Shown here piece after piece: positions 11,930 to 23,299 of a stretch of 64,000 bases of DNA (its first letter is position 1; each line of letters opens with the position of its first letter). The position numbers and the translations under genes are program-made. The notes under the pieces are model-generated. The model searched no databases. It was not told the origin of the DNA and worked only from the letters and a program-made list of their open reading frames with translations. The DNA is from Chaetoderma sp. LZ-2023a (Eukaryota > Mollusca > Caudofoveata > Chaetodermatida > Chaetodermatidae): positions 97,032,140 to 97,096,139 of the forward strand of contig CM067374.1 of NCBI GenBank assembly GCA_034401795.1, read 5' to 3'.

Positions 11930-12830
11930 TTCAACCTGTTACTGTGTTGCTGCATTGAAATCCATGCGGGAAAGTTCTACAGGGCCAAATCCCATGTGTC
12001 AATACTGGGTATGCCGCTAGAGATGGAATATGCTGACGACGTGGACTTCATAGACGATGGAAAGAAAACCGTTGACGAACTTCTCCCAATAGCTGCACGC
12101 AAACTACAAATTAAGAATCTCTTTATGAATGAATCGAAAAAGGAGTTCACCCACAGATACCTATCTACAAAATATGAAACTGAAGAAGATGACCATCCAC
12201 TTCGTGCTGGCGAACCAGGGAGGAAAGGTAAAATCCTAGGCTCACTGCTATGCAGTACTGCTGACATTTCTGAACGCTGCATCATGGGGAACATAGCTTT
12301 CCAGTCCTTCTGGAAGCTATGGATTCGTAGATCAAAGATGCCCTTTGATGTTGTATAGCTGTAACAGCTGGGCAGCTCCAAATGCAGCTCTAGACAAACT
12401 CGATGCCTGCCACCGCAAACACCTACGCACCATCACTGGACACCGATGGCCAGACAGCATAATTTTCAATGATTCACTATACAAGATGTATAACACGTCT
12501 CGCCACTGTCTGTAAAAGTCGCCCAGCAAAGATGGTTCATGTTTGGCCATGTGCTAAGGATGCCAAAAGAGACACCAGCACAGAAAAGCCTTGGAATCCG
12601 CCCAACTCGTTGCCAGCAAATACAAAGCCAGGAGAGGACGCCATTGCATAAATCTGCTGAGCGTGCTACGAGGTGACCTCAAGAAAGCAGGACTCGGTAC
12701 ACTCAAGTCAAGAATGGACCTGAGGAAGCTAAGAATTTCGGCTGAGGACAAGACACAGTGTGCAAAAGCGAAGAAGGACTGATTGCAGCTGTATGATGTT
12801 TCTACTACTACAGCCGCGGAATAAAGTACG
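11930..12830 (+). pseudogene. LINE-A reverse transcriptase C-terminal half
   Basis: Frame from about 11,996 gives EYADDVDFIDDGK, the catalytic YADD box of a non-LTR reverse transcriptase. It is followed by a thumb-like region with KGKILGSLLCSTADI. After a frame change near 12,350 a second frame gives LDACHRKHLRTITGHRWPD, and another gives FGHVLRMPKETPAQK, the conserved tail of this LINE type. The 3' end lies near GCGGAATAAAGTA at about 12,825, directly followed by a CACG/CA-rich repeat. Several frameshifts; endonuclease and N-terminal RT are missing. A 5' LINE piece sits at 6.2 kb across the gypsy element, which might be one insertion split by another, but the segments do not simply join. Confidence 0.75.
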
Positions 12831-12900
12831 CACGCACACGCATGCACGCACACACACACTCAAACTCACGCACACAGACACACACATACACACACTTACA
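12825..12900 (+). repeat. Imperfect (CACG)n/(CA)n repeat at LINE-A 3' end
   Basis: CACGCACACGCATGCACGC followed by CACACA runs with point interruptions. Confidence 0.85.
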
Positions 12901-12963
12901 ATAAGGTATTTGAACAAATTAACGGATAATATCAACAACTTCCACGAAAAATTACTGATCTAG

Positions 12964-13351
12964 GACCAGGGAACATAGAAAATAAGATGCATTTCTTTAT
13001 AGCCAGAGAAGCTTTGTGTATTTTTTTTACTTAAATCATTTTTTAAATTTATTCGACCTGCGACCTGTGAGGTGCGGGGCCCTGGCCCGCGGCCCATGCA
13101 TAAATACAGCGCTGGGTTTAAAATCGGACAATTCACATTTCTAATTCCGTTAGTAACTATCAGGTTTTAAGATTCAATCCTAGCGCAAAATCAATAACTG
13201 TCATTTAGTTTTAAAACTATCGAGCACAGCAACAACCTTCAGGTATAGGCTACGTCGTTTCTAAAATGAATACTAATGGGACTATAGATTCTACTACGCT
13301 AAAAGTGTGTACCACGTCAACATTTTGGTCTTATATAATAATGCTCATAAT
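12964..13351. other. Gene-free stretch
   Basis: Poly-T and a GC-rich patch (GTGAGGTGCGGGGCCCTGGC). No feature recognised. Confidence 0.45.
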
Positions 13352-13692
13352 GGAGGAATCCAGTTTTAGCTATCCCCTGCCCATCTTTAGCTACGCTCCA
13401 CCTACACTTCGGCCGCGTTGGGATCGATCGATCCTTGAACCGCCTGACTACCAATTTCTAGAAAACTATACATGCCTATGACAGCAACAGCACCTAGTCA
13501 AGTTAGTTTCACAATATTCAACAGCATGTTTATTAAATAGTAGAGACATACAATTCGTACAACCTAACGGTCTATTAAACGTTTAAAACGGACTAAATCG
13601 AGTAATTCATGACGTAATTGATCATGACCTCAGCCTACACGTCCCGTAGTTGATTATAACGTCATATGATTGACTGAGAAACTGGATTCCTC
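13352..13692 (+). mobile_element. P1 MITE copy with variant but matching ends
   Basis: Left end AATGGAGGAATCCAGTTT (from 13,349) and right end AAACTGGATTCCTCAATT are inverted repeats with 17 of 18 matches. These ends differ from those of the copies at 4.5 and 37 kb, yet both ends changed together. The left hairpin arm is absent. Internal blocks and TGACGTCA-like motifs are otherwise in P1 order. Confidence 0.8.
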
Positions 13693-14156
13693 AATTATTA
13701 TCTGGTGCTCCCGTCGTTTACGTTCAGAGAACATGATGCAAATGAACTCAGCCAAAGCGCAACGTAGGATCATTACACATTCTGTTTGATGACCAGCCGA
13801 CTTGACAGGCAGAAGAGCGACACTCAAGAAGTAATCAAATTGTCCTAATGTTCACTCAATGAGCTCTGACAACGCGCGGCCATGATTAATCAAACGCGTG
13901 GAAGACGCGCAGGGAATAGATTTCTTTTCTCAACCTCGATGTATTTATGCTTGATGTCATTTTTATTTCGTTCCCTGGAGGGAGAATTTATTCCGGTAAT
14001 GTGCTTTGTCAGGCACACGCGGACCGCACGCACGTACGTATGCATGCACGCATCGCGTTCAACTTCAAGTCTACCATGAACCAGTAGCTGTATATTTGCT
14101 AACGAAACAAAAACAGAAACATGTTAGTACACTTTTGAACACGGTTTAAGAAATGT

Positions 14157-14257
14157 TCTGTTCAATACTTTGAACTGACTTTAAACATAAGCCATTAATT
14201 ACTACCTTGGTCAGAAATGGCTTCCAATCAAATTAAGCTAAAATATTCAACAGTATA
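14157..14257. repeat. Diverged short hairpin, P1-core type
   Basis: TTCTGTTCAATACTTTGAAC on the left and AAGCTAAAATATTCAACAG on the right, with the paired AAGCCATT / AATGGCTT near the loop. Confidence 0.5.
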
Positions 14258-14342
14258 TTTTAATTTACTTTGGAAATATGTAACGTTATTTCTGAGCTGC
14301 ACTGTAACTATTTAAGATTATTTGTCAAACAACCACTACTAG

Positions 14343-14586
14343 CTTTAACCCACTAACCCTCTAATTTGTTCATGGCTATTTCAATTTCTTCATAGAAAAT
14401 GTCAATTTGCAGACCAAAAGAAGACTATTTTTGAAAATTTACCACTGGAATGTCTGGCTCGGTTATCGAGCCAGTCATTCCAGTGGTAAAATTTCAAAAA
14501 TCGTCTTCTCTTGGACTGCAAATTGACATTTCTCAAGCCCACTGCAGAAGTCGTTTTTTGGATGATATGAGTGTTAAAGGGTTAAG
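14343..14586. mobile_element. P2 hairpin MITE copy 1
   Basis: A long inverted repeat: AATGTCAATTTGCAGACCAA through GGAATGTCTGGCTCG on the left pairs with CGAGCCAGTCATTCCAGTGG through GACTGCAAATTGACATTT on the right, arms about 68 bp. The outer ends are related to CTTAACYCTTTAACACTC. No ORF. A second copy is at 59,433. Confidence 0.75.
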
Positions 14587-14714
14587 ACACGCATCATGTG
14601 GTTGTCGAGTCTGCGCTGACTCTGAGGCCCAGTTTATAAGACGAATTTCTCATGTGCCGTGCCAGATAAATGTAGATGAAAAGTCCTCACTAACACGAGA
14701 AAGGTTCGACATAT

Positions 14715-15165
14715 AAATCACCTTTTCCGCAAACATATCCGCGCCATCACTGGACACCGATGGCCAGACAGCATAATTCCCAAAATGCACTATACACTAG
14801 ATGTGTAATACATCCGTAAAAAAAAGTTGCCCAGCAAAGATGGTCCACGTTTGACCATGTGCTAAGGATGCCAGAATGCGCACCAGCCCGGAAAGCCTTG
14901 GAATTCGCCCTACCTGGAGCAGAGACCTATTAACTGTTAATACGTCTGCTTGGAGACAGCAAATTTAAAGCCAGGAGATCGCGTCATTGCATAAAGCGTG
15001 CTGCGAGGTTTCCTCGAGAAAACAGGACTTGGTACATTCAGATCAAGAGTGGACCTGAGGAAGCTGAATGTTTTGGCTGAGGACAAGACATAGTGTTGAA
15101 ATGCGAAGAAGGACTGATTCCAGCTGTAGGATGTTTCTACTAATACAGCCGCAGAATACAGTAAT
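14715..15165 (+). pseudogene. LINE-A 3' fragment, second copy
   Basis: Nucleotide match to the end of the 11.9-kb copy: CATCACTGGACACCGATGGC, GCTAAGGATGCCAGAA, CTCGAGAAAACAGGACTTGG and the 3' end CTGATTCCAGCTGTAGGATG. Reading frames are broken by stops and small indels. Same strand as the first copy and about 2.3 kb away, so either tandem remnants or two insertions. Confidence 0.75.
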
Positions 15166-15608
15166 CATACATCGTCTACAAAGGATACAAAGTAATGGCC
15201 ATGCCCGTGCATGCGTCTGTCCGTCCGTGCATCTATCCATCAGCCCATCCGATTTTTGTCCGAGACCCAATCTCGGAGAGTTTCGAAGCTGCATTTAAAT
15301 TTTTCAGTGGGGGTTATTTGGCGGAGACGATCAGTCTCTCATGAAATCTATCAATACTTGGCACAGAGTTAACAACAACCCCCCCCCCCCATTCCCCCCT
15401 TTTCAGTTGCCATTTTAGCTGTAGACAAAGTGTCATGCCTTCACTGAAAAACTTAATATTCTTAAAACAAATCCAGTTTCCGGGAAATAATTTCAGAACA
15501 ATTACGAAAATGTTGTTTTCACGACAGATCTTGAAGAAGGCCTAAAACGCACATCTCCCAGAGCAGAGGTTAGCAAAAGCTAGTAATAGATTGGCGTGAC
15601 ACGACAAT

Positions 15609-15609
15609 G

Positions 15610-15693
<84 letters not shown>

Positions 15694-15694
15694 T
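15609..15694 (+). repeat. (GTGC)n microsatellite
   Basis: About 21 uninterrupted GTGC units. Confidence 0.95.
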
Positions 15695-16924
15695 TGTAAT
15701 ATTTAAGGCGTTTATTTGCTAGTTCCCAATGCTAGGGTCTAGACTCACGCCTTGCCTTTATGGTTTCTGTTGAATTCTTGTGAATTCTTGTGACGTCGGT
15801 TTGTGCATTAGCTTGTGTCTCTCTCTGTGTGTGTTGAACGTTGTCTCTCGATTTTGTCTCATGTTGCTGTTCTTGTCCATGGCTTTTCTGTTGCTCCTCA
15901 TGCTTTAGCGTGAGGGATGAGGAGGGCCTAACCTGGACCTAACGGGGGTGGGGAAGGGATGGGGGAAGGTGCTGGGTCGGGGGTGGGGGTGGGGTGGGGG
16001 AGTAGGTGCGTGCGGTCTTATGACATAATGTACCCAGGGGGGGGGGCTTTAGGTCAGAGACCTCCCGGCCCCTTTGGGGGGGGGTGGAGTGTGGAGGTTG
16101 GGGTGTCGGGTCTTTCGGGTCCTGGGACCCATTTGCTCTTCTGGCCATCATCCGAGCAGGCACCAGCGCGCACTTGTTTAATTTTGATTGATTAGGCAGC
16201 CCGTATGGTGACTGCGTCCGTCCGAGGACGACCTCGATCAGTCATCCGGCTTGCATCCCTCCATAGTCCCATCGAAAAGTCCGAAAGATTCTAATTCTAG
16301 CAATTTTGTTTTGAATTTGTAATCCGTATGTTGCGTGGTTCCATCCGAGGACGAATCCATTCAGCATCCGGTTTACTTTGATTATGCCGAAATTTCTTGC
16401 CTACCTAACCCTAGCTCACGTTCACACAGTGATGAGCACTGCATGACGGGACCTCAATTTAAAGTCCCATCCGAGAAGACTGAGCAAGTGGGGCCAAGTA
16501 CATTGCTTAAGCGTACTCTAGCAGCTTGCTGTGCCCAGAATTGTCCATCAGTCTGTCCATTTGTTGATTGGTTTGTCAGTCCGTTCGACAGACAACCATA
16601 CCTGCCTACGGACCATGAATGAGATAGACACACATCCATATCCCTCGTGGTCCGCCGGCAGGCAGGCAGGCCCATCCGTTGTTCTGTTGTCCGTTCCAGT
16701 CCTCCATCTGTCTTTCTGCCTGTCTGTCGTTGTTGTGTTCGTTGCCGCAATTTAGTTCCGGCTCTGGCTCTGAAAGAAAAAGAGGGGAACAATGCTGAAA
16801 GAAAAAGGAGAACAAAAGAAAACAGACAGTGTGGACAGGTGTTTTGGGGAATGTACTCACTTACTCTGGGTCATCAATTCATGACACAGGCATGCACGAG
16901 TATGTTACTTATATTTTGTTTGTA
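15695..16924. other. Gene-free stretch with G-rich and GTCC-rich patches
   Basis: A G-rich segment at 15,940-16,100 has several GGGG runs (GGGGGTGGGGTGGGGGAG), possible G-quadruplex on the plus strand. A degenerate TCCGTCC/TCTGTC low-complexity patch lies at 16,200-16,720. Poly-C at about 15,380. ORFs here follow the biased composition; no domain seen. Confidence 0.4.
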
Positions 16925-17465
16925 AGTGTTTGCAAGCTTGTTTGAACGTTTACGACCACAGCTTATCGACACACTTGAATAAGACTGATGTGGCGTGGTT
17001 TAACGCTAATGTTTACTGGCCGAGTTTGTAAGATTATTCATTGCGACCACAGCTTATCAACACGCAGGAATAAGACTGATGTGGCCTAATGAATGCTAAA
17101 CATTCAATGCGAATGTTTATAAACATACTTTATTCATGACTCAGGCATGCATGTGTATATTGATTATATTTTGTCTGTATGTGTTTGCAAGCTCGTTTGA
17201 ACGTTTACGACCACAGCTTATCGACTCGCTTGAATAAGACTGATGTGGCGTAGTTTAGCTCTAACTAATATATTAATTATATTTTGTTTAAGTGTTTGCA
17301 AGCTCGTTTGAACATTTACGACCACAGCTTATCGACACGCTTGAATAAGACTGATGTGGCATAATTTAACACTAGCATTTACGGGTCAAATTTGTAAGAT
17401 TATTCATTGCGACCACAGCTTATCAACACGCAGGAATAAGACTGATGTGGTCTAATGAATGCTAA
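16925..17465 (-). repeat. Tandem repeat array in the LINE-B 3' region
   Basis: Five occurrences of CGACCACAGCTTATC at about 16,953, 17,043, 17,209, 17,319 and 17,410. They are of two kinds: one preceded by GCAAGCTCGTTTGAACGTTT, the other by AGATTATTCATTG and followed by CACGCAGGAATAAGACTGAT. The array order is A-B-A-A-B. It begins within 20 bp of the ORF2 stop. Confidence 0.8.
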
Positions 17466-17481
17466 ACAAAATGTGTTCTGA

Positions 17482-20400
17482 TTATGTGATGTGTTTGCCC
17501 GATGCAAGCACGAACTTGATTAATTCGTGGTTGATCTGTCGGTCACGCATCGCTATAATGTCTTCTACAGGGTCAAGATTGAAGTTTCCCTTTCTCAGCG
17601 TATTGATGAGTTCCTTTCTAATGCCTGTATATTCAGGGCACCGTAGGAAGAAGTGGTCTAGAGTTTCAGTCTCCTTGCAGGCCTCACATTGGTCTGAGTC
17701 TGACAGGTTGAGTTTTTTTCGTATCTGGTTAACGCTGATCCGACCCATTCTGATGTGGCGTAATACAATGTCGCCTTGGCGTCCTGGGATGTGGTTTTGA
17801 TATTTGCATTTGACTCCAGGGACGATTCTGAACAGGAATCTGCTGGTTGTGCTTTTGTCCCATTGTCTTTGCCATTTGCTGTTGATGTGTCTTTTGACTA
17901 GGGCGTTCGCTTCGGACTTTGAAAGTCCTATGCTGGTCAGAGTTCCATATTTGAGCGCTTGCTTGGCTGCCTCGTCCGCCTGTTCATTGCCTTTAATGTC
18001 AACATGGCTTGGGACCCAGTCGATGTCCACAGTTTTGTTGTCAGTCACCACAGTTGCATACAGCTGCCGGATTTCCTTGATTAGGTTGTCCCTGCTCTTG
18101 CTGCTGCTAGATTTGAAGCTCTTCACCGAGCTTAGTGAGTCTGTGAGTATAACGTATTTGCCTGGATTTGCTGTTTTAATCCATTCTAGAGCCTTTTTAA
18201 TTGCCACCAGTTCGGCTGTGTATATTGACAGGTGATTCGGAAGCTTGTACTTGAGGACTTCTTCCTGGTCGCCTATGACTACTCCTGCTCCGCATTCGCC
18301 GGAGTTGGGCATTTTGGAGGCGTCGGTATAGATTTTCCTGTGCTCCTTCCATCTGTTGTCGATGTTATCCAGAGCGTAGCTCTTGATTAGCGCTGGTGGG
18401 TCTTTCTTGCTTATCTGTGAGGATAGGCTGTCATGCGCCTTGATCTTCGGAAGTAGCCATGGCGGGTCAGGAGCCGGCCTTGAGCTTTCTATTTCGACGT
18501 TTACCAGTTCAGTGGCACTGGCGAGCTCTGCCATTAACATGCCTGGTGCTTTGGTCTTTTTGGTCATTTTGGGCAGTACCTTGTGTCTTAGGTGCTCCTT
18601 GCATGGAAGACATACCTCCCTGGTAGGGTGGGTGGGTGCAGAGCTTTGTAGGTATGTCCAGAATTTGAGAAGCCGTTCCACTCTTCGCAGATCTAATGGT
18701 ATTTCTCCACACTCTACGTTGATTGCGTCTCGAGGGCTACTCTGTGAGGCACCACAGCAAATGCGCAGGCATTTTGTTTGGAGGGTGTCGATGGTTTCTA
18801 ACAGTGACTTGCTCGCCGTGGCATATGCTTCGCATCCATAGTCTATCCTTGACAGGATTAGGCCGCGGTATAGCATAAGCATGCTCGGCAGGTCTACACC
18901 CCAGGTGTGCTTTGTTAATGAGCGAAGGAGATTTAATTGCTTGAAGCATCTCTCCCTCAGACTCTTGATGTGGGGGTTCCACGTGAGCTTTCCGTCAAAT
19001 GTTAGTCCCAGGAATTTGGCTTCAGCACATGTCTTGATTTTCTGTCCATTGAGGTACAAATTTGCATCATGGCCTATGTATTTAACATTGGTAAAATTGA
19101 TTTGAACTGTTTCTTCCGCAGACAGTTTGAAACCTTTTTTTTTGCACCACCGTGAGACTATGTCCAGAACTTTCTGCATGGTCTTTCGTGCACGGTCTAT
19201 CTTCGCATATTTGTTCCACAATGCTGTGTCATCAGAAAAAATAGACCCGCCTATTGCATTGGGAACCAGTGCATGGTCTTTTTCAATGTCTTTGGGTAGA
19301 TCACTCATCATGATATTGAACAGTAGGGGACTTAATACACCACCCTGCGGGGTGCCGTTTTCCAATGTTTGTTCCCATCACATTTGTCCATTAACGCGGA
19401 CGCTAATCCTTCTGTTATCGAGAAAATCTCGTATCCAGAATAGGATGCGGCCACGGTAACCAAAGTCATAGAGCTTTTTTAGGACTCCATTTCGCCACAT
19501 CATATCAAAGGCTTTCTCAACATCTAAGAAAACTCCTATTGTTGTGTTTCCCCTTCCCGCATCTAGGGCTTTCTTGGCTGCCTCAGTCAGTCTGACTAGG
19601 TGGTCCGTAGTGTGTCTGCCCTTTCTGAAGCCACTCTGCCAAGGGTGGAGTAGACCGTTATGTTCAAACTCATGTTCTAGACGGTTTTTGATCATCCTCT
19701 CCATGACTTTGCATAGACAGCTCGTCAGGGAGATTGGCCGGTATGATTTTGGGTCAGTTTTGTCCTTCCCTTGATTTGGGATAGGAACCACGATCCCGGT
19801 TTTCCAAACTGAGGGCATTTTTCCAGAGTTCCATACAAGGTTGTAGAGATTGAGTAACATTTGTTTACCCTCCTCTGGCATATTACGAAGCATGTCGTAT
19901 TTCAGGCCATCCTCACCTGGTGAGGAGCTTTTGCCTCTGCCAAGGGCTTGCTCGAGCTCCATTCTGTTGAAGGTTTTGTTGATGTCTCGGTTGTTAAGAT
20001 CTTCGCATTTGCCTGAGCTGAACAGGTGATTGATATGCTCATCGACCTTTGTTTTGGTTGCTACGAAGTCATGATCATGGTTATCATTGCTACTGGTTGC
20101 AATGAAGACTGTGGCAAGCGCTTCAGCTTTTTCCTTGTCATTGGCATGCTTTACTCCATTTGCTATGAGGGTGGGTAGGGTTTTTTTTGGACTTGGTTTT
20201 TTCGCTGGCAATAGCTTTCGCTTTGCGCCATATTTGGCTTGAGGGTGTGAACCGAGTGATTTCAGAGCAGTATTGTCGCCAATGATCGCGTTTTCCTTTT
20301 TGATGGTTCTTGTTACCTTGGCCTGGAGTCTCTTGTGTTCAACTAGGCGTTCAATGCTGAAGTTTCTCTTTAGTCTATTCCAGGCTGTTTTCTTGAGCTT

Positions 20401-21333
20401 TACTGCTTCTTGGCACTCGCTGTTCCACCAAGGCACGCGTTTGTGTTTGGGGTTATTGTCTGGCCTTGATTGGGGGATGGCTGAGTTGGCAGCCTTGTAG
20501 AGAATCCCCATACATTGCTCATAATATTCCTCGGTGCTGGTACTAGTGATTGGTGTCTCCAGCTCCATGGCCATTATGTGCTTGTATTCAGTCCAGTTGG
20601 CCTTTTTCAGATTCCAATTGTTCCTGTGCAGTGGCGCCTCGTTCTTGCTCTGTAGGCTTCCTATCTGTATAGGGAGGTGGTCGCTGCCGAGGAGCTGGTC
20701 TTGGATGTCCCAGCTGGGGGTTTGTCGAAAGCCAGGTGTTATGAGGCAAAGGTCCAAGACCGACCATTCCCCATCACTAGAGTTATATTTGGTGGGTCTA
20801 TTGTCATTTAGTAGGCACAGGCTGTAGTTGTCAATAACCTGTTCTATTATTCGGCCTTTGGAGTTCGTGGTTTTGCTTCCCCATAGGGCATGGTGGGAGT
20901 TGAAGTCGCCCAGAAGTATTGTTTCACCTTCTAGGGCTTCAAGGAGCTTGTCATAGTCCGAGGAAGAGTGCAACTTGGGACTATAGACGTTTACAATGTT
21001 AATAGTTTCGTGATTGATTTCTATTTCTATCGTAATGTGCTCTATGCTACACTCACGTTGTGGCAATCTTTTGTAGGAAACATTACTTTTTATGAGGGTC
21101 GCTATGCCGCCACCGCCTTCACCCCTAGAGGTGGTTGCAGATTCTGCGGTACGGTCTTGTCTTTCGACATTGTAGTTGTACCTTTTGAAATCCTGGTTGG
21201 GTTTCAGACGGGTTTCCTGTAGACATATAATGTCTGGGTGGTCATTTTCGTTGTGGAATGTGTTCCACAATTCGTCAAGGTTGGTATTAGACCGGGTGCC
21301 TCGAACGTTCCATTGAAGAATTTTGACCCCCAT
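17482..21333 (-). pseudogene. LINE-B ORF2: endonuclease-RT-RNase H polyprotein, one nonsense codon
   Basis: The ATG at 21,333 (MGVKILQWNVRG) is chosen because it begins the endonuclease fold. The open frame has 1,283 residues plus one internal TGA at 19,378-19,380 (codon 652). The AP-like endonuclease shows QWN, LQET, GDFNSHH and GSDH, the expected catalytic set. RT shows SYRPISLTS, WQSGFRKGRHT, FLDVEKAFD, and after the stop GTPQGGVLSPLLFN and the catalytic FSDDTALW (Phe-Ser-Asp-Asp rather than Tyr-Ala). RNase H, about residues 1000-1130, shows YTDAS, the Glu of AELVAIKKAL, LTDSLSS and WVPSHVDIKGNEQADEAAK, so D-E-D-D is complete. Near the end CEACKETETLDHFFLRC forms a CCHC-type knuckle. Known role: nick the target and copy the RNA at that site. 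Only the TGA prevents a full product. Confidence 0.93.
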
Positions 21334-21512
21334 GATTAGTTTGGAGAGGAGCAAAGTTCTACGAATTTCGCAACGAGACCGTCGACATCAACCTTGTTCC
21401 TGGCTGCCTCGTTGCCAATGCAAACTGATGATATGATCGTCTCTATGATCAGTCTGAAAGTTTGGACATTTAAAACAATTTTATGATCTCCACCAATCGG
21501 GGTGGGTCTTAC

Positions 21513-23299
21513 CTAGCTCATTGGTGTCCCTCTGGTAATCTCGGCCGGCAGGTCACTGTAGCTGCTAGTACTGCTAGTGGGGTTCACAGGTTTGTTAACC
21601 TGTTTTTCCACTAGTGTTACCTCCAATGTGCCGATTGGTTCAGCCCTTTGGTTTCGGCCCCTGCTACTGCCTATGACTTTAGGCCCTTTGCAGGCGGGTT
21701 TTTTAGGCGTTTTTGTTTGCCTTTTGGCCTGTTTACAGGGTTTGCTGGCCGGACTCCCAAGCGGGAGAGTGGGCGTGGCCGTCTCTATTGTGGGTGGCTC
21801 AGTAGGAGCCTCCTCCCCTTTTTCCTGATGTCTCATCACTGAGCAGTCCCTCCCGGGGGTGGCCAGCTTCCTCCTTACGGATTCAGCCCTTTTCTGCCAT
21901 GCTGTTCTTTCAAGAGGTGTGGCTGGTCCAGGTGCTGGTATTCCAGCTGGCTGTTCAGTTCCCCTGCTTATTTGCTGGGTGACCCTCTTTTTGGCCTCCC
22001 CATATGAGACCTGATCTGTCGTTTTAACCTTGAGGATGTCCTTGGCTTTTTGCAAAGCCGGGCATCCGCGATATGCAGCACTGTGGCTCCCCTTGCAATT
22101 TCTACCGTGGGGGGGGGGGGGGTCTGCTGGCAGTCGTCACGTTTGTGATTCCCTCCACAGTTGACGCATGCGCTGGCTTTGGTTCTACAGTGCTTGGCCA
22201 CGTGACCCAGCAGGTGGCATCTGAAGCATCTTACGGGCTCTGGGATGTATGGTTTGACTTTGAAGGTCATCCATCCCAGTTTAACCTTACTTGGCAGTGC
22301 GTCTGAATTGAACACCAGTTTCACTGCATAGGTCGGTCTGGCTGTTCCGCCAATCCGACCCACCCATATTTCACGTTGTGTTCCCCCTGCTCGTTCATTT
22401 CTTCCTTTATGTCGTCATTCGTGAAGTCCCTTGGGACTCCCGATATGACACCTACCGCTTTGCTTTGTCTGGTGTTTTTGGTGGTGTATTCTTCAATAGA
22501 CACCACGTGGCTGCCTATCGTTGTAATTTTCAGCAGCTTTTGGAACTGCCTTTCACAGGTGGAGGTTACTAAAACCTCCCCGTCCCTTTTGTCCAGGCCT
22601 GCCAGCATGCCCACCATGGCATACAGTAGTCTGTATATTACCATGCGGGTTAACCCCGCAAAATCATCGCCCGCGAGTCCCTTTACCCTGACCCTCCTTT
22701 CCTGGGTACCATCTCTCTGCCCCCCCCCCCCCCCCTTATGGCCCACCTCCCTCCCTTCACTACTGGACGCACCACCCGGGGAACCCCCGCTCTGCGCGAT
22801 GGTTGGGACTCTCCCTCCCGCTGGGGAACCCCCCCCCCTTGTCCCGAGACCTCTTGCTGGGAGTGCCTTCCCTTCCTCCCACTTCCTCCGCCTCCTCTAA
22901 CACCCCGACCCTCCGTTTTATTTTGGGGCCTGGTGTACCACCACCCTTCTTAGGGGTGCTTTGCGGTGTGTTCTGGAGATTGCTCTCCAGAATCACCACT
23001 TGCTGGGCCACCTGTTCGTGGGAGAACTCTTCCATTGCCAATTCGTCATGTAGGTCCGCCTCACCAGCCCCTACACCCCCCCCCCCCACCAGGTGAGTTG
23101 TGACGCTAACCCCCTCACTCGCTCCCTCCCAGGACATTCCCTCCCCACCCCTGCGTGGACCACCAGTGGCTCCCTGCTTGGCAGCGCTTACGTCACTGTC
23201 TTGGCCACCCTTTGGCGCTGAGTTGGCTGTGGCCAGTTGACCACCACCAGTATCATGCGCCACTTCAAGAGGCTGTTTGAGGAAGTCAGCTTCCTCCAT
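21513..23299 (-). pseudogene. LINE-B ORF1: nucleic-acid binding gag-like protein, frameshifted
   Basis: The ATG at 23,299 opens a frame rich in Gly, Glu and basic residues. The coding signal then moves between frames: 23,299-22,760, 22,746-22,321, 22,363-21,968 and 22,055-21,513. The third piece holds the zinc knuckle CFRCHLLGHVAKHC and a second CVNCGGNHKRDDC. The fourth starts in the GCPALQKAKDILKVK region typical of I/Jockey-type ORF1. Two of the breaks sit on homopolymers: poly-C at about 22,720-22,735 and poly-G at about 22,110-22,121 (plus strand). So part of the damage may be slippage or sequencing error. Known role in the family: RNA binding and particle formation. Stop TAG at 21,513. 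Confidence 0.8.

Larger units (their letters stand above)
16925..23299 (-). mobile_element. LINE-B, near full-length I-superfamily non-LTR retrotransposon
   Basis: Minus-strand order is ORF1 with CCHC zinc knuckle, a 179-bp gap, ORF2 with AP endonuclease, RT, RNase H and a C-terminal CCHC, then a tandem-repeat 3' region. An RNase H domain after RT is the hallmark of the I superfamily (I, Nimb, Jockey-related groups). ORF2 has one stop and ORF1 has several frame breaks. The outer boundaries and any target duplication could not be fixed; the 3' end is set at the repeat array. Confidence 0.85.

Noticed and set aside
15939-16195. Gly/Pro-rich ORFs on both strands
   Set aside because: Composition artefact of a G-rich tract.
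17804-18841. Plus-strand ORFs over LINE-B ORF2
   Set aside because: Antisense shadows of the RT/RNase H frame.
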